Origin: an uncultured bacterium
GTDB taxonomy: Bacteria > Bacillota > Clostridia > Lachnospirales > Lachnospiraceae
Direction of reading: 5' to 3'
Length of the DNA stretch: 64,000 bases
Assembly (NCBI GenBank): GCA_947063875.1
Contig: CAMSTY010000006.1
Span: 1-64,000, forward strand
Of this stretch, positions 27,044 through 36,457 are shown in pieces (position 1 is the stretch's first letter; each line of letters begins with the position of its first letter). Both the position numbers and the translations under genes were made by a program. The notes under the pieces are model-generated. The model did no database searches, had not been told where the DNA came from, and worked only from the letters and a program-made list of their open reading frames with translations.

Positions 27044-28978
27044 ATGAGTAATCATTTGAAAAATGCTACAAGTCCCTATTTGCTTCAGCATGCGGAAAAT
27101 CCCGTAGACTGGTATCCCTGGTGCGGGGAAGCTTTTGAGAAAGCCAGGCAGGAGGATAAGCTGGTTTTTTTGAGTATCGGCTACAGCACCTGTCACTGGT
27201 GTCATGTCATGGCCCATGAGAGTTTTGAAGACAAGACAATTGCCGAAATTCTCAACAGATATTTTATCTCCATAAAGGTTGACCGTGAGGAGCGCCCGGA
27301 TGTTGACAGTGTATATATGTCGGTGTGCCAGGCATATACCGGAAGCGGCGGCTGGCCCATGAGTATTTTCATGACCTGGGACAAAAAGCCGTTTTTTGCG
27401 GGTACCTATTTCCCGGCGCGGGCACAGTACGGCAGGCCGGGATTTCTGGATCTGCTAAGCGCGGTGGCGGACCAGTGGAACAGCAGACGCGGGGAACTGC
27501 TGCGTTCGGCCGATGGGATCATCGCCCATCTGAAACATCCGGACAACGGCCACAGGACCATAGACCATGGTGACCTTACCAAAAAAGCGATGGAAAAAAT
27601 TGCCGGAAGCTATGACCGCAGATACGGTGGTTTTGGGGCTGCGCCCAAATTTCCCGTGCCCCATAATCTGCTGTTCCTGACATTGTACGCCAAACAGAAG
27701 GAGGATCCCAGCGCATTGGAAATGGCGGAAAAAACCCTGATACAGATGCAAAAAGGCGGCATCTTTGACCATATCGGCTATGGCTTTTCCAGATATTCCA
27801 CGGATCAATATTTTCTTGTGCCCCACTTTGAAAAAATGCTGTACGACAACGCTCTTCTAATCATAGCCTATGCCGCGGCTTATTGGGTAAACAGGGACCC
27901 AATGTACCTGGAGACAGCCGAAAAGACCGCCTGGTATGTGCTGCGTGAAATGACTTCACCGGACGGAGGCTTTTACAGCGCCCAGGATGCTGACAGTGAG
28001 GGGGTAGAGGGAAAATACTATACCTTCACATTATCCGAAATCCTTGATGTACTGGGGAAGGAAAAGGGAGAAAGGTTTGCGAATGCATTTGATATTACAA
28101 AAAAGGGGAATTTTGAGGGAGTCAATATCCCAAACCTTATAAAAAGCCAGGGCTTACCTGGTGATTTCAGCGAGGAGGCCGAAAAACTCTACAGCTATCG
28201 AAAACGACGTTCCAGCCTGCATCTTGATGACAAGATTCTGACCTCCTGGAATTCCCTGATGATAGCCGCATTGTCTGTACTCTACAGGGTTTCGCATAAT
28301 AAGCGCTTTCTTGAGGCAGCCATACATGCACAAAGATTTATTGAAACAAATCTAATTGAGGGCCTCCGGATATTCACAAGCTGGCGTGACAAAACCCGGT
28401 CGCATAATAGCTTTCTGGATGATTATGCCTTCTATGTGGCGGCACTGACCGAGTTGTATCATTCTACCCTGGACGAAGCCTATCTTGAACGGGCACAGCA
28501 ACTCTGCAGGGAAGGGGTAAAACGGTTTCTTGATAACAAAAATGGAGGATATTATCTTTCACCTTCAGACAATACGGAACTTTTCATGAACCCCAAAGAA
28601 TGCTATGACGGCGCGATTCCAAGTGGAAATTCGGTAATGGCATATAACCTTGTGAGGCTATATCAGCTGACCGAAAAGGAGGATTTCAAGGAACTGGCAG
28701 AGGAGCAGATCCGGTATATGTCTGCCCAGGCCCAGGATTATCCGGCAGGACACTGTATGTTCCTGCTTGCAAAGCTGATCTGGGATAATCCGCCGGAGCA
28801 TATCACGGTTGTCCTGAAAAATGGCTCAGACTTAGAGGAGATAAAAGAGCGGCTTTCGCTGCTGGCTAATGTAATTGTGGTTCCGGAAAGCGGGAAATAT
28901 CCTTTGGTCAATGACAGTACAACCTTTTATATTTGCAGAGACCATACCTGCTTGGCTCCGTGTAATATAAATCTTTGA
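27044..28978 (+). CDS. DUF255/YyaL-type thioredoxin-fold protein
   Basis: The 644-residue protein belongs to the YyaL/SPATA20 family. The N-terminal thioredoxin-like domain has [13 protein letters not shown] and the redox-type motif STCHWCHVM, followed by DREERPDVD and [10 protein letters not shown]. The remainder is an alpha/alpha-barrel like glycoside hydrolases and epimerases ([35 protein letters not shown]). The cellular role is not established. ATG 27044 is 6 bases after AAGGAAGG; in-frame starts at 27020 and 27038 are less well placed. It stands alone. Confidence 0.92.
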   Translation: MSNHLKNATSPYLLQHAENPVDWYPWCGEAFEKARQEDKLVFLSIGYSTCHWCHVMAHESFEDKTIAEILNRYFISIKVDREERPDVDSVYMSVCQAYTGSGGWPMSIFMTWDKKPFFAGTYFPARAQYGRPGFLDLLSAVADQWNSRRGELLRSADGIIAHLKHPDNGHRTIDHGDLTKKAMEKIAGSYDRRYGGFGAAPKFPVPHNLLFLTLYAKQKEDPSALEMAEKTLIQMQKGGIFDHIGYGFSRYSTDQYFLVPHFEKMLYDNALLIIAYAAAYWVNRDPMYLETAEKTAWYVLREMTSPDGGFYSAQDADSEGVEGKYYTFTLSEILDVLGKEKGERFANAFDITKKGNFEGVNIPNLIKSQGLPGDFSEEAEKLYSYRKRRSSLHLDDKILTSWNSLMIAALSVLYRVSHNKRFLEAAIHAQRFIETNLIEGLRIFTSWRDKTRSHNSFLDDYAFYVAALTELYHSTLDEAYLERAQQLCREGVKRFLDNKNGGYYLSPSDNTELFMNPKECYDGAIPSGNSVMAYNLVRLYQLTEKEDFKELAEEQIRYMSAQAQDYPAGHCMFLLAKLIWDNPPEHITVVLKNGSDLEEIKERLSLLANVIVVPESGKYPLVNDSTTFYICRDHTCLAPCNINL

Positions 28979-29128
28979 TTAGATCTTAAAAACGCAGTTT
29001 TATTTCCACTCTCATCTCCTAGAATCAATGGTAGTAAGATTCTACTCATATTTATATCTATTTGATGCAATGAAGTCAACAGGATATAACATTATCTTTT
29101 CACATCATGATAATCCAAGCCTCCGTCT

Positions 29129-29353
29129 TTAATGATATACAACGATATCATTCATGGAAACGCCGAATAACACACTCATTGCCACCATATTGTCAAGAGA
29201 TGGCAGGGATTCTCCATGGAGCCACTTATAAATGGCATTGGTGGTGGCAAACCCAAAATACTCCTTCAGATAAGCCACACTGAATCCCATTTCCTTCCTC
29301 AATGTATTGATCCTGTCGCCGGTGGCCACCGGGTCGATCACAGGGTAACTCAT
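29129..29353 (-). CDS. Small XRE-type helix-turn-helix protein
   Basis: This 74-residue protein is essentially one HTH domain: GDRINTLRKEMGFSVAYLKEY, then FGFATTNAIYKWLHGES, the recognition helix region, and SLDNMVAMSVLFGVSMNDIV. AAAGGAG lies 8 bases before the ATG. No toxin or phage gene is adjacent; the nearest neighbours are two tRNA-Lys genes. The target is unknown. Confidence 0.82.
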   Translation of the reverse strand: MSYPVIDPVATGDRINTLRKEMGFSVAYLKEYFGFATTNAIYKWLHGESLPSLDNMVAMSVLFGVSMNDIVVYH

Positions 29354-29655
29354 GTCATGCTCTCCTTTCTGAATAAACCATCCGCTTCCTTATGGGTGAA
29401 TATTCAGACAGAGACCATTTAAGGACCCTTATATTCCGGATCTCAGACACCATAAGGACATACCAAACAAACGCTTCAGGCAAGCGCTTTTCTGTTTATG
29501 TTTCTCTTGGCGTTTTTGTCTATGTGTTCCTGACATGCCCCTTCCTCCCCTCAGTCATTTCTCCCAATCTGGTCATAATGCTAAAACAGGGATAAACCGG
29601 CTCAAACTTAATTTTTAATACCAGAATCCCCTTCGTTTGACTATACGCAGGTATA
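29354..29655. other. Intergenic region before the tRNA pair
   Basis: No gene is supported. A small inverted repeat CGCTT-caggc-AAGCG near 29480-29495, followed by a few T, is the only structure seen and is weak as a terminator. Confidence 0.35.
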
Positions 29656-29729
29656 TGCGTGTGATGGGACTCGAACCCACAACCTACCGGTTAAAAGCCG
29701 GTTACTCTTCCAGCTTGAGTTACACACGC
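29656..29729 (-). tRNA. tRNA-Lys (anticodon TTT)
   Basis: A full cloverleaf can be drawn: acceptor GCGTGTG/CACACGC, D stem ACTC/GAGT, anticodon stem ACCGG/CCGGT with loop CTTTTAA (anticodon TTT), T arm GTGGG-TTCGAGT-CCCAT with one G-T pair, discriminator A. CCA is not encoded. The acceptor stem differs from the usual bacterial tRNA-Lys stems known to me, so it may be a secondary or acquired isoacceptor. Confidence 0.88.
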
Positions 29730-29733
29730 CCAA

Positions 29734-29806
29734 TGCGCATACAGGGAGTCGAACCCTGAACCTGCCGGTTAAGAGCCGGCTGCTCTGCCAGTTAAGCTAT
29801 ATGCAC
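29734..29806 (-). tRNA. tRNA-Lys (anticodon CTT)
   Basis: Cloverleaf: acceptor GTGCATA/TATGCGC with one T-G pair, D arm AGCTTAACTGGCAGAGC, anticodon stem GCCGG/CCGGC with loop CTCTTAA (anticodon CTT), T arm CAGGG-TTCGACT-CCCTG, discriminator A. CCA is not encoded. It is only 4 bp upstream of the tRNA-Lys(TTT) gene, to which it is similar, so the two are probably one transcript and may have arisen by duplication. Confidence 0.9.
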
Positions 29807-29898
29807 ATATTATGGCGAAATCTGCCCTTTGTGAGCCGCTTCGCTTATATCGAAATCCGTTCGTATCCAGTCTTGCAGCAGCGTACTTTCCTCCATGA

Positions 29899-29931
29899 AA
29901 AAACCGCCTACCCATCACGGATAAGCGGTTT
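29899..29931 (-). terminator. Intrinsic terminator of a short transcription unit
   Basis: On the minus strand AAACCGCTTATCC pairs with GGGTAGGCGGTTT over 13 bp (two G-T pairs) around loop GTGAT, followed by six or more T including the stem end. It ends the transcript started at the promoter at 30125-30153 and insulates the tRNA genes. Confidence 0.82.
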
Positions 29932-29960
29932 ATGGTCCCATAAAATTCAGATTCCGTCTG

Positions 29961-30095
29961 CTATATCCCAGAATCCGGATCTATCTGCCTCATTTTCCTG
30001 CTTATCCATGAACCCATCACAAATGCACGCTTCCCACAGGCGTGTTTCTGCTGCTGCTTTTTGCATTTACTGGTCATGAATGTGGCTGTCATCAT
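29961..30095 (-). CDS. Possible 44-residue basic small protein
   Basis: ATG at 30095, 7 bases after AAAGGA, opens a 44-codon frame: MMTATFMTSKCKKQQQKHAC followed by a Gly-Lys-Arg segment and ending in DPDSGI. It contains two Cys and is basic. It lies inside a unit with a good promoter and a strong terminator, which raises it above chance, but I recognise no family and no conservation can be tested here. The transcript could instead be a regulatory RNA of about 220 bases. Confidence 0.4.
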   Translation of the reverse strand: MMTATFMTSKCKKQQQKHACGKRAFVMGSWISRKMRQIDPDSGI

Positions 30096-30124
30096 TTTTT
30101 CTTCCTTTCTTTTCTGATGCTAAC

Positions 30125-30153
30125 ATTATAGCGCATCCCTTTTGGTTTGTAAA
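30125..30153 (-). promoter_or_regulatory. Promoter of the short unit
   Basis: On the minus strand TTTACA (30153-30148), 17 bases, TATAAT (30130-30125). The transcript would start near 30118 and end at the terminator at 29899-29931. Confidence 0.75.
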
Positions 30154-30319
30154 TCTACTGGCAGTAGATATTTATTCGGGATCGTTCACCTGCACTCCTC
30201 TTTGCCACTCTTCATGTCGGTTCACAGTTGTAGCAGTTCTGCTTGTCTAGAATATTATAAATATATAGGTAAACATAAAAAACCTGACAACATAATCACG
30301 GCAAAGGAGGATTTTATCT

Positions 30320-31672
30320 ATGGAAAATCAACTGATATGGAAAGATGAGTTTAATACAGGGATAAAAGTCATTGATGATGAACACCGAAGGCTTTTTCAA
30401 ATTATCAACAAACTTTTTGTCCTGAAAGCGGAAGAAACAAAAAGCAAACGAGCATGCCAGGAAGGAATTAAGTATTTTAAATCACATGCACTGAAACATT
30501 TTGAGGATGAAGAAAAATACATGGAATTAATCGGCTATGAAGAAATCAAGATGCACAAACGCCTTCATAAAGACTTCAGGGAAAACCTGCTTCCGGCACT
30601 GGAAAAAGAATTGCTTCGGGAAGAATATTCTCCTGCTGCAGTTGAACATTTTCTGTCCGTATGTGTCGGATGGCTTATTGGCCACACCTTGACTGAGGAC
30701 ATGGCGATTGCAGACGGAAAAATCAGCAAGTGGAAAGATCTTTTACCGGAAGAAGAAGTTACCGCCATGAAGGAGGTAATCCTGGAACTTTTAAAAAATA
30801 TGTTCCAGCTGAAGGCACAGGTAATCAGCAATGCCTATGACGGGGAAAAATTCGGCCAGGGAGTATATTACCGCTTGGTTTACGGCAGGGAACAGGATGA
30901 TAAAAAATGGGAAATTCTTTTAGTTTTTGAGGACAGCATTTTAATCAACACGGTAGGGAAACTTATGGGGATCAAATCTGACAAGCTGGATATTATGCTG
31001 CTTAATGCGGTTAGATATACGGCATGTCAGTTTGTAAGGCGTGTTATGAATCATTATCCGTCTATCCATTCCTATGATATGACGGAAGAAAACCTTCTGA
31101 CATATGAACAGTTCCACGAGATTTTTGAGAAGAAAAAACCCCAGATCAGCCTGTTGTTCAGCACAAATGCGGGATATTTTTCTTATTGTGTCTTTGCGTC
31201 CCAGTTGCTTGAAAACAGTTTCTGGGTCCCCCTTGATGCCAGCAATGCCATGGTCGAAGTCGAAAAATATCTTCTGGAAAAGGAAAAAAATACAAAGAAA
31301 AAAATTCTTATTGTAGATGACTCCCTCACCATACGCCAGAGGGTCAGGCAGCTTTTGTCGGAGGATTACGATGTATCAGAGGTCAGTTCCGGAGTATCTG
31401 CAATCCGGTCAATCACCTTAAACCGACCGGATTTGATTCTGTTGGATTATGAAATGCCAATTTGTGACGGTGTCCATGTTCTGGAGATGCTGCATTCAGA
31501 AAAAGAATTTGCAGATATCCCGATTATCTTCCTGACCTGCAAGGATGATAAGGAAAGTGTAAAAAAAGTATTATCCTTAAAGGCAGACGGATATCTGTTA
31601 AAATATTTGAATCCAATGGATGTAAAGAAAAGAATTGATGATTTTTTTATGCGGAAAAAGATTAATTCTTAA
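30320..31672 (+). CDS. Bacteriohemerythrin - CheX-like - response receiver fusion
   Basis: The 450-residue protein joins three parts. Residues 1-140 are a hemerythrin domain with the diiron ligands His22, His60 and Glu64 (HFEDE), His79, His83, His122 and Asp127 (HTLTED), so it should bind O2 or sense oxygen or iron. Residues about 150-320 resemble CheX/CheC-type chemotaxis phosphatase domains (tentative; ILINTVGKLMGI). Residues 329-448 are a receiver domain with ILIVDDS, phospho-acceptor Asp near 376 in LILLDYEMP, and a Thr and Lys further on. No output DNA-binding domain is present. AAAGGAGG is 10 bases before the ATG. It stands alone. Confidence 0.85.
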   Translation: MENQLIWKDEFNTGIKVIDDEHRRLFQIINKLFVLKAEETKSKRACQEGIKYFKSHALKHFEDEEKYMELIGYEEIKMHKRLHKDFRENLLPALEKELLREEYSPAAVEHFLSVCVGWLIGHTLTEDMAIADGKISKWKDLLPEEEVTAMKEVILELLKNMFQLKAQVISNAYDGEKFGQGVYYRLVYGREQDDKKWEILLVFEDSILINTVGKLMGIKSDKLDIMLLNAVRYTACQFVRRVMNHYPSIHSYDMTEENLLTYEQFHEIFEKKKPQISLLFSTNAGYFSYCVFASQLLENSFWVPLDASNAMVEVEKYLLEKEKNTKKKILIVDDSLTIRQRVRQLLSEDYDVSEVSSGVSAIRSITLNRPDLILLDYEMPICDGVHVLEMLHSEKEFADIPIIFLTCKDDKESVKKVLSLKADGYLLKYLNPMDVKKRIDDFFMRKKINS

Positions 31673-31984
31673 TCAAAAAGTTGATGGAGGCTGGGAGGTA
31701 ACCTGCTTAGATATGACGCCCGTTTTTCCCAACCTCCCTTTGCTGCTTTTTGCAGCATCAAACGCTGTGTCTGAGTTATCTCTCCCAATGGACTTCTTCA
31801 AAGATCCTCTGTCTTTGTTATAAGCATATTTTATATCATATGAATCAATACATCTAAATAGTACCTGCTCCATAGCGGATATAATATATTGATTGCAATT
31901 ATAATGATTCCCCAATGAATGCCAGGTAGATTCACCAATAGCCTATTGACGTTTTTAGATTGTCGTGTAAACCTGCTGGGGTTT
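31673..31984. other. Intergenic, possible gene remnants
   Basis: No intact gene is supported. On the minus strand an 80-codon frame (31673-31915) has a Lys/Ser-rich end but no ribosome binding site or recognised domain. It opens a scarred stretch that continues to 33480. Confidence 0.35.
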
Positions 31985-32846
<862 letters not shown>

Positions 32847-33117
32847 CAACTTTAGGTAACGGATAAGGAATATTTCAAGGATTTCACATGCGCCTGCCAG
32901 TTTTTTTAGCCTTGCCCTTTAAATTTCTCCAGAAATTCTTTGCCCGGATATCTTTCAAAGTCAAAATTCATAAATATTTTATTAGGAGCCGGACGAGAAT
33001 TTACCACAAGCGATGAGTTTGTACAGAATGGTATCCGTTAAATCTCTGCTTGCGGAAGCAGAGGATCAATAAGTATTTTGAGTTGCAGGGTGCTAAAGGG
33101 ATGAAAGACCTGATATG

Positions 33118-33156
33118 AAAAGCTGAGAGCCATGATCGCTATGGCTCCCAGCTTTT
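33118..33156. terminator. Hairpin in the scarred region
   Basis: AAAAGCTGAGAGCCAT (33118-33133) pairs with ATGGCTCCCAGCTTTT (33141-33156) with one mismatch and a 7-base loop. It ends in TTTT, as expected for a terminator, but its gene has gone. Confidence 0.6.
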
Positions 33157-33320
33157 CGTGGGACAAAATGATATGTTGCATCTTTTTATACCACGCATAA
33201 TGCGATTTCTTTGTTTTCGCGAAAGTGTACAGGAAAGAAAATCGGATCTGCTATTACCAAATGGAAAAAAATGTCGAAGTATATCATGAATGGGCGGTTA
33301 TTGATCATGAAACTGTGGAA

Positions 33321-33376
33321 AACCTTACCCGGCCATCCAGAGAATCTTGTTTCTCCTGATTTTGCCGGGTAAAGTT
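33321..33376 (+). terminator. Terminator-like hairpin before the DUF1311 lipoprotein
   Basis: AACCTTACCCGGC (33321-33333) pairs with GCCGGGTAAAGTT (33364-33376) over 13 bp with one mismatch; the loop is 30 bases and holds a smaller GAGAA/TTCTC helix. TTGTTCTTC follows. Confidence 0.5.
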
Positions 33377-33480
33377 TTGTTCTTCAATTTAAAAAATGTT
33401 GAAAAGGTAAACAATTGTGAGATTACACTTTGTAATGGATTTTAGACGATCATAAAATGTTTTGAGAGGACTATCTTATT

Positions 33481-34398
33481 ATGAAAAATAATTATTTATT
33501 ATTATGTATATCTTTGGTTATATTTCTCGCTCTTAGCGGGTGCGGGAAAAGCAAAATCCTACAAGAAGACACCACATCTGATCAAAACATACATATTGAT
33601 AACCATGTAGAGGAATCTTCTGATAATCGTACAAATAAGTCTGAAGCCAGCGAAGAAAAAAGTGAAGCCGAAAGTATTCAGGATGAAATCGCAAAGGTAG
33701 AGGAGAAGTCTTGTGAATATGAAAATGCCGATTGGGGCAGCATGGGACAACAGGAAATGAATCAGCTTACTGCACAGTGGTATCAGCTTTGGGATGATGA
33801 ACTCAATTCTTTATGGAGCAGATTAAGTGATGAATTGGATTCCGAAACGAAAGCAAAAGTGCTTGATGAACAACGGGCATGGATTAAAAGAAAAGAAGAA
33901 AATGTAAAAGGCGCTGGCGCGGCGGCTTTTGGCGGAAGCCTTCAGCCGCAATTGGAAAATTCAACCGCCGAAGAAATGACACGGGCAAGGGCATACATAC
34001 TTGCCGGATATTTAGCAGATGCCAGAAACGAATCATTTACGATTCCGTCTGAAATTCAGGAAAGCATAGATATGGCGGATCTAAGCCTGAATGATGTTTT
34101 TGAGAAATTTGAAGGACAGTGGATATTCGATGAGGACCGCGGAGCATGTGTTGGTATTGAAAGGACAGAAACGTGTGCATATGGCGTCGAAGGAAGCAAC
34201 TGGACTGTTTGGGTAACTGGCGGTGATATTATTTCTGATCTTGATGTATATGGCTATACAGGAAATAATATTATATTCAAGATTCCGCATGATGGTTATG
34301 ACGTTTTTTATGAACTTTCCTTTAACATGGCTAATTCGATCAATTTTGCATATGGAACTTCTATGGACGCAATGGAGGAAGTTATCGTTTGTGACTGA
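33481..34398 (+). CDS. Lipoprotein with DUF1311 (LprI-like) domain
   Basis: The 305-residue protein has a signal peptide with lipobox LALSGC, an Asp/Glu/Ser-rich linker, then a DUF1311 domain at about residues 85-185 (QLTAQWYQLWDDELNSLWS, VLDEQRAWIKRKEENV), and a C-terminal beta-rich region. Members include LprI-type lysozyme inhibitors, but many lack tested function. GAGAGGA lies upstream of the ATG. It sits on the edge of the scarred region with no operon partner. Confidence 0.82.
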   Translation: MKNNYLLLCISLVIFLALSGCGKSKILQEDTTSDQNIHIDNHVEESSDNRTNKSEASEEKSEAESIQDEIAKVEEKSCEYENADWGSMGQQEMNQLTAQWYQLWDDELNSLWSRLSDELDSETKAKVLDEQRAWIKRKEENVKGAGAAAFGGSLQPQLENSTAEEMTRARAYILAGYLADARNESFTIPSEIQESIDMADLSLNDVFEKFEGQWIFDEDRGACVGIERTETCAYGVEGSNWTVWVTGGDIISDLDVYGYTGNNIIFKIPHDGYDVFYELSFNMANSINFAYGTSMDAMEEVIVCD

Positions 34399-34456
34399 AA
34401 GCAGGTTTTCTGTTTTTCAGGCGGACCGGCTGCAGGTTTGCCGCTGTCGGAGCAAC

Positions 34457-34795
34457 ATGGGCGGCTTCCAGAATCCGGTGGAGGCCACACTTTTTTTAAT
34501 CGGCGGAAAATATAAGCCGCTCATCCTCTGGTATCTGATCGGGAAACCGCTTCACTACATGGAACTGCAGCGTATGATTTCAAAGGCAATGCCAAAGATG
34601 CTGTCACAGCAGTTGCGCGGCCTGGAGGAATGTGGGATGATGCATCGGGAAGTTATCCCGGATAAACCGCCCAGGACTATATGCTCGCTTACCACATTTG
34701 GCAGGAGCATTATTCCAGTGCTGAATGCCATGTGCAACTGGGGGACAAGTTTTTTAGACAGGCCGGATATCCAGCCGTCCTGCAGGGATGTTTAA
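34457..34795 (+). CDS. HxlR-family transcriptional regulator
   Basis: The 112-residue protein is a winged-helix HxlR regulator: NPVEATLFLIGGKYKPLILW, then ELQRMISKAMPKMLSQQLRGL (recognition helix region) and GMMHREVIPDKPPRTICSLT. HxlR proteins often sense aldehydes or oxidants through Cys. ATG 34457 has GGAG 4-5 bases upstream; a longer in-frame version starts inside the lipoprotein gene and is rejected. Its end overlaps the convergent gene by 42 bp. Confidence 0.85.
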   Translation: MGGFQNPVEATLFLIGGKYKPLILWYLIGKPLHYMELQRMISKAMPKMLSQQLRGLEECGMMHREVIPDKPPRTICSLTTFGRSIIPVLNAMCNWGTSFLDRPDIQPSCRDV

Positions 34796-35095
34796 TACCC
34801 ACCGGCTTTCCGCCTGATAATAAATAAGCTGTGCCCTTATTTCCCGGTTCCAGGCAAACAACGTGCAGTCATATTCCACAGAGGGAATCCCGGCATACAT
34901 TTTTTTCTCCTGGGAATGAACCTTGATCTCCCGGATGGTCTGGATCTGGCCGTCCTCATCTTCTATTTTCAACATCAGAGGCATGATCCTCCCGGTGCTG
35001 GTGAACCAGCATTCACACGCGATTTTCTTTTGTGTTCCCCGGATACCGGTACCTTTGTTTGGCTGCCGGGAAGGAATACCGATTCCAAATGCCAT
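34754..35095 (-). CDS. Uncharacterised small protein linked to dinB
   Basis: I do not recognise a named function for this 113-residue protein. It contains TGRIMPLMLKIEDEDGQI and IKVHSQEKKMYAGIPSVEYDC, a beta-rich pattern. It follows dinB by 15 bp with GGAGGG in front of its ATG, so it is probably co-expressed under SOS control, as is seen for similar small genes beside dinB in other clostridia (from memory). Confidence 0.65.
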   Translation of the reverse strand: MAFGIGIPSRQPNKGTGIRGTQKKIACECWFTSTGRIMPLMLKIEDEDGQIQTIREIKVHSQEKKMYAGIPSVEYDCTLFAWNREIRAQLIYYQAESRWVLNIPAGRLDIRPV

Positions 35096-35110
35096 ACTCC
35101 GCCCTCCTCT

Positions 35111-36373
35111 CTATTGGATCTCTTCCTTTTCATAGTCAACGCTTCTTTTCTCCCTCGATATCCCCCCGCTCATATGGTCGATGGCCTGGCCTAGAAATAC
35201 GGCGCGTTTTACGGCGTCCATGCCAAAGCAGTTCCTTATGTCGTCTATGGTTTCATCCAGCTTGGAAAGCTTGCCATAGTCAGCCTCATCAAAAAGGCTG
35301 CTTTGCCTATATGCCTCCCCGCCGCTTATCCTGGCTGTATGCACTCCTAAGTGCCGGACCGGCTCCCCATTCCATAATTCCCGGAATAATCCGCAGGCTG
35401 CCTTATAGATCTCCACAGTCAGGTTCGTGGCATTGTACAACACCTTCTGATGGGAAACGTGGGAAAGATCCCAATACCGGATTCCCACAGAAACCACCCC
35501 TGCCCTTACCTGGTCCATCCGCAGGCGGGCGGCAACGGTCTCGCAGAGAGCCAGCAGCACCCTGTCCGCTGTTTCCACATCCGTCACATCATAAGGGGTA
35601 GTGGTGCTGTTCCCATATCCCTTGTTCGCCTCAGGCTCCACGGAAACCTGGGAAAAGTCCACCCCATTGGCAAATCCCCAGATCACTTCCCCATGCTTCT
35701 TTAACATTCCTTTGAGCCATTTCGGGTCTGCCGCCGCCAGTTCTCCTATGGTCCGTATTCCTACGGAAGACAGCTTTTTCGCTGTGGCCCTCCCCACAAA
35801 GAACAAGTCTGACACCGGAAGGGGCCACATTTTTTCTTTTATCTCCTCCGGGTACAGCGTATGTACCCGGTCCGGTTTTTGGAAGTCGGAAGCCATTTTT
35901 GCCAAAAGCTTATTGTCAGAAATCCCTACATTCACCGTAAATCCCAGGGTCTCATAAATCCGTTCCTTTATCTGCGCCGCCGCCTCTTCCGGTGTCCCGA
36001 ACAAATGGCAGCTGGCGCTCATGTCCACATAAGCCTCATCAATACTGTACTGCTCCACCATATCAGAATAGTCCCGGAGAATTTCCATAAATGCCGCCGA
36101 ACATCTTTCATACAGCCCATAGTTTGGAGGCACCAGAACCAACCCTGGGCATTTCATCTTAGCCTCCCAGATTGCCTCCCCGGTTTTCACCCCATATCTT
36201 TTTGCGGGAACCGATTTTGCCAGAATGATCCCATGCCGCAGGCTCACATCCCCGCCCACGGCGGAAGCAATCGTTCTTAAGTCCTGCTTTCCCCCTTTAT
36301 GGGCCAGACGATAAACAGCCTCCCAGGAGAGGAAGGCTGAATTCACATCGATATGGAAAATGATCTTATTCAA
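35111..36373 (-). CDS. dinB: Y-family DNA polymerase (Pol IV type)
   Basis: This 420-residue error-prone polymerase copies past DNA damage. Motifs: IDVNSAFLSWEA with the first catalytic Asp and the steric-gate region, SIDEAYVD with the catalytic Asp-Glu pair, FVGRATAKKLSSVGIRTIGEL (helix-hairpin-helix) and a C-terminal little-finger domain. The start is probably TTG 36373, 10 bases after AGGAGG; a GTG at 36385 lies inside that site. Two LexA-type boxes lie in and upstream of the start, so it is likely SOS-induced. Confidence 0.93.
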   Translation of the reverse strand: MNKIIFHIDVNSAFLSWEAVYRLAHKGGKQDLRTIASAVGGDVSLRHGIILAKSVPAKRYGVKTGEAIWEAKMKCPGLVLVPPNYGLYERCSAAFMEILRDYSDMVEQYSIDEAYVDMSASCHLFGTPEEAAAQIKERIYETLGFTVNVGISDNKLLAKMASDFQKPDRVHTLYPEEIKEKMWPLPVSDLFFVGRATAKKLSSVGIRTIGELAAADPKWLKGMLKKHGEVIWGFANGVDFSQVSVEPEANKGYGNSTTTPYDVTDVETADRVLLALCETVAARLRMDQVRAGVVSVGIRYWDLSHVSHQKVLYNATNLTVEIYKAACGLFRELWNGEPVRHLGVHTARISGGEAYRQSSLFDEADYGKLSKLDETIDDIRNCFGMDAVKRAVFLGQAIDHMSGGISREKRSVDYEKEEIQ

Positions 36374-36384
36374 ACGTATGTTCA
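36371..36384. promoter_or_regulatory. LexA/DinR SOS box 1 at the dinB start
   Basis: TGAACATACGTTTG on the minus strand matches the Gram-positive box CGAACATACGTTCG in 12 of 14 bases and overlaps the ribosome binding site and start. Confidence 0.8.
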
Positions 36385-36405
36385 CCTCCTGTGTTTATAT
36401 ACTAG

Positions 36406-36419
36406 CAAACATACGTTCT
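36406..36419. promoter_or_regulatory. LexA/DinR SOS box 2 over the dinB promoter
   Basis: AGAACGTATGTTTG on the minus strand fits GAAC-N4-GTTY. It lies 35 bp from box 1, between a TTGCAA -35-like hexamer and TAGTAT, so LexA bound here would cover the promoter. Confidence 0.78.
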
Positions 36420-36457
36420 TATTGCAACTGGTAAATGATACCATAGGATGCGGCTTT

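Larger units (their letters stand above)
32847..33480. other. Gene-poor scarred region
   Basis: About 630 bp without an intact gene. A 21-codon minus-strand frame (32906-32971, MNFDFERYPGKEFLEKFKGQ) and a 32-codon plus-strand frame (33261-33359) look protein-like and may be remnants. Two hairpins are listed separately. The rest shows nothing I recognise. Confidence 0.45.

Noticed and set aside
29807-29898. 28-codon frame between the terminator and the tRNA genes
   Set aside because: It begins in the terminator T-tract and has no clear promoter.
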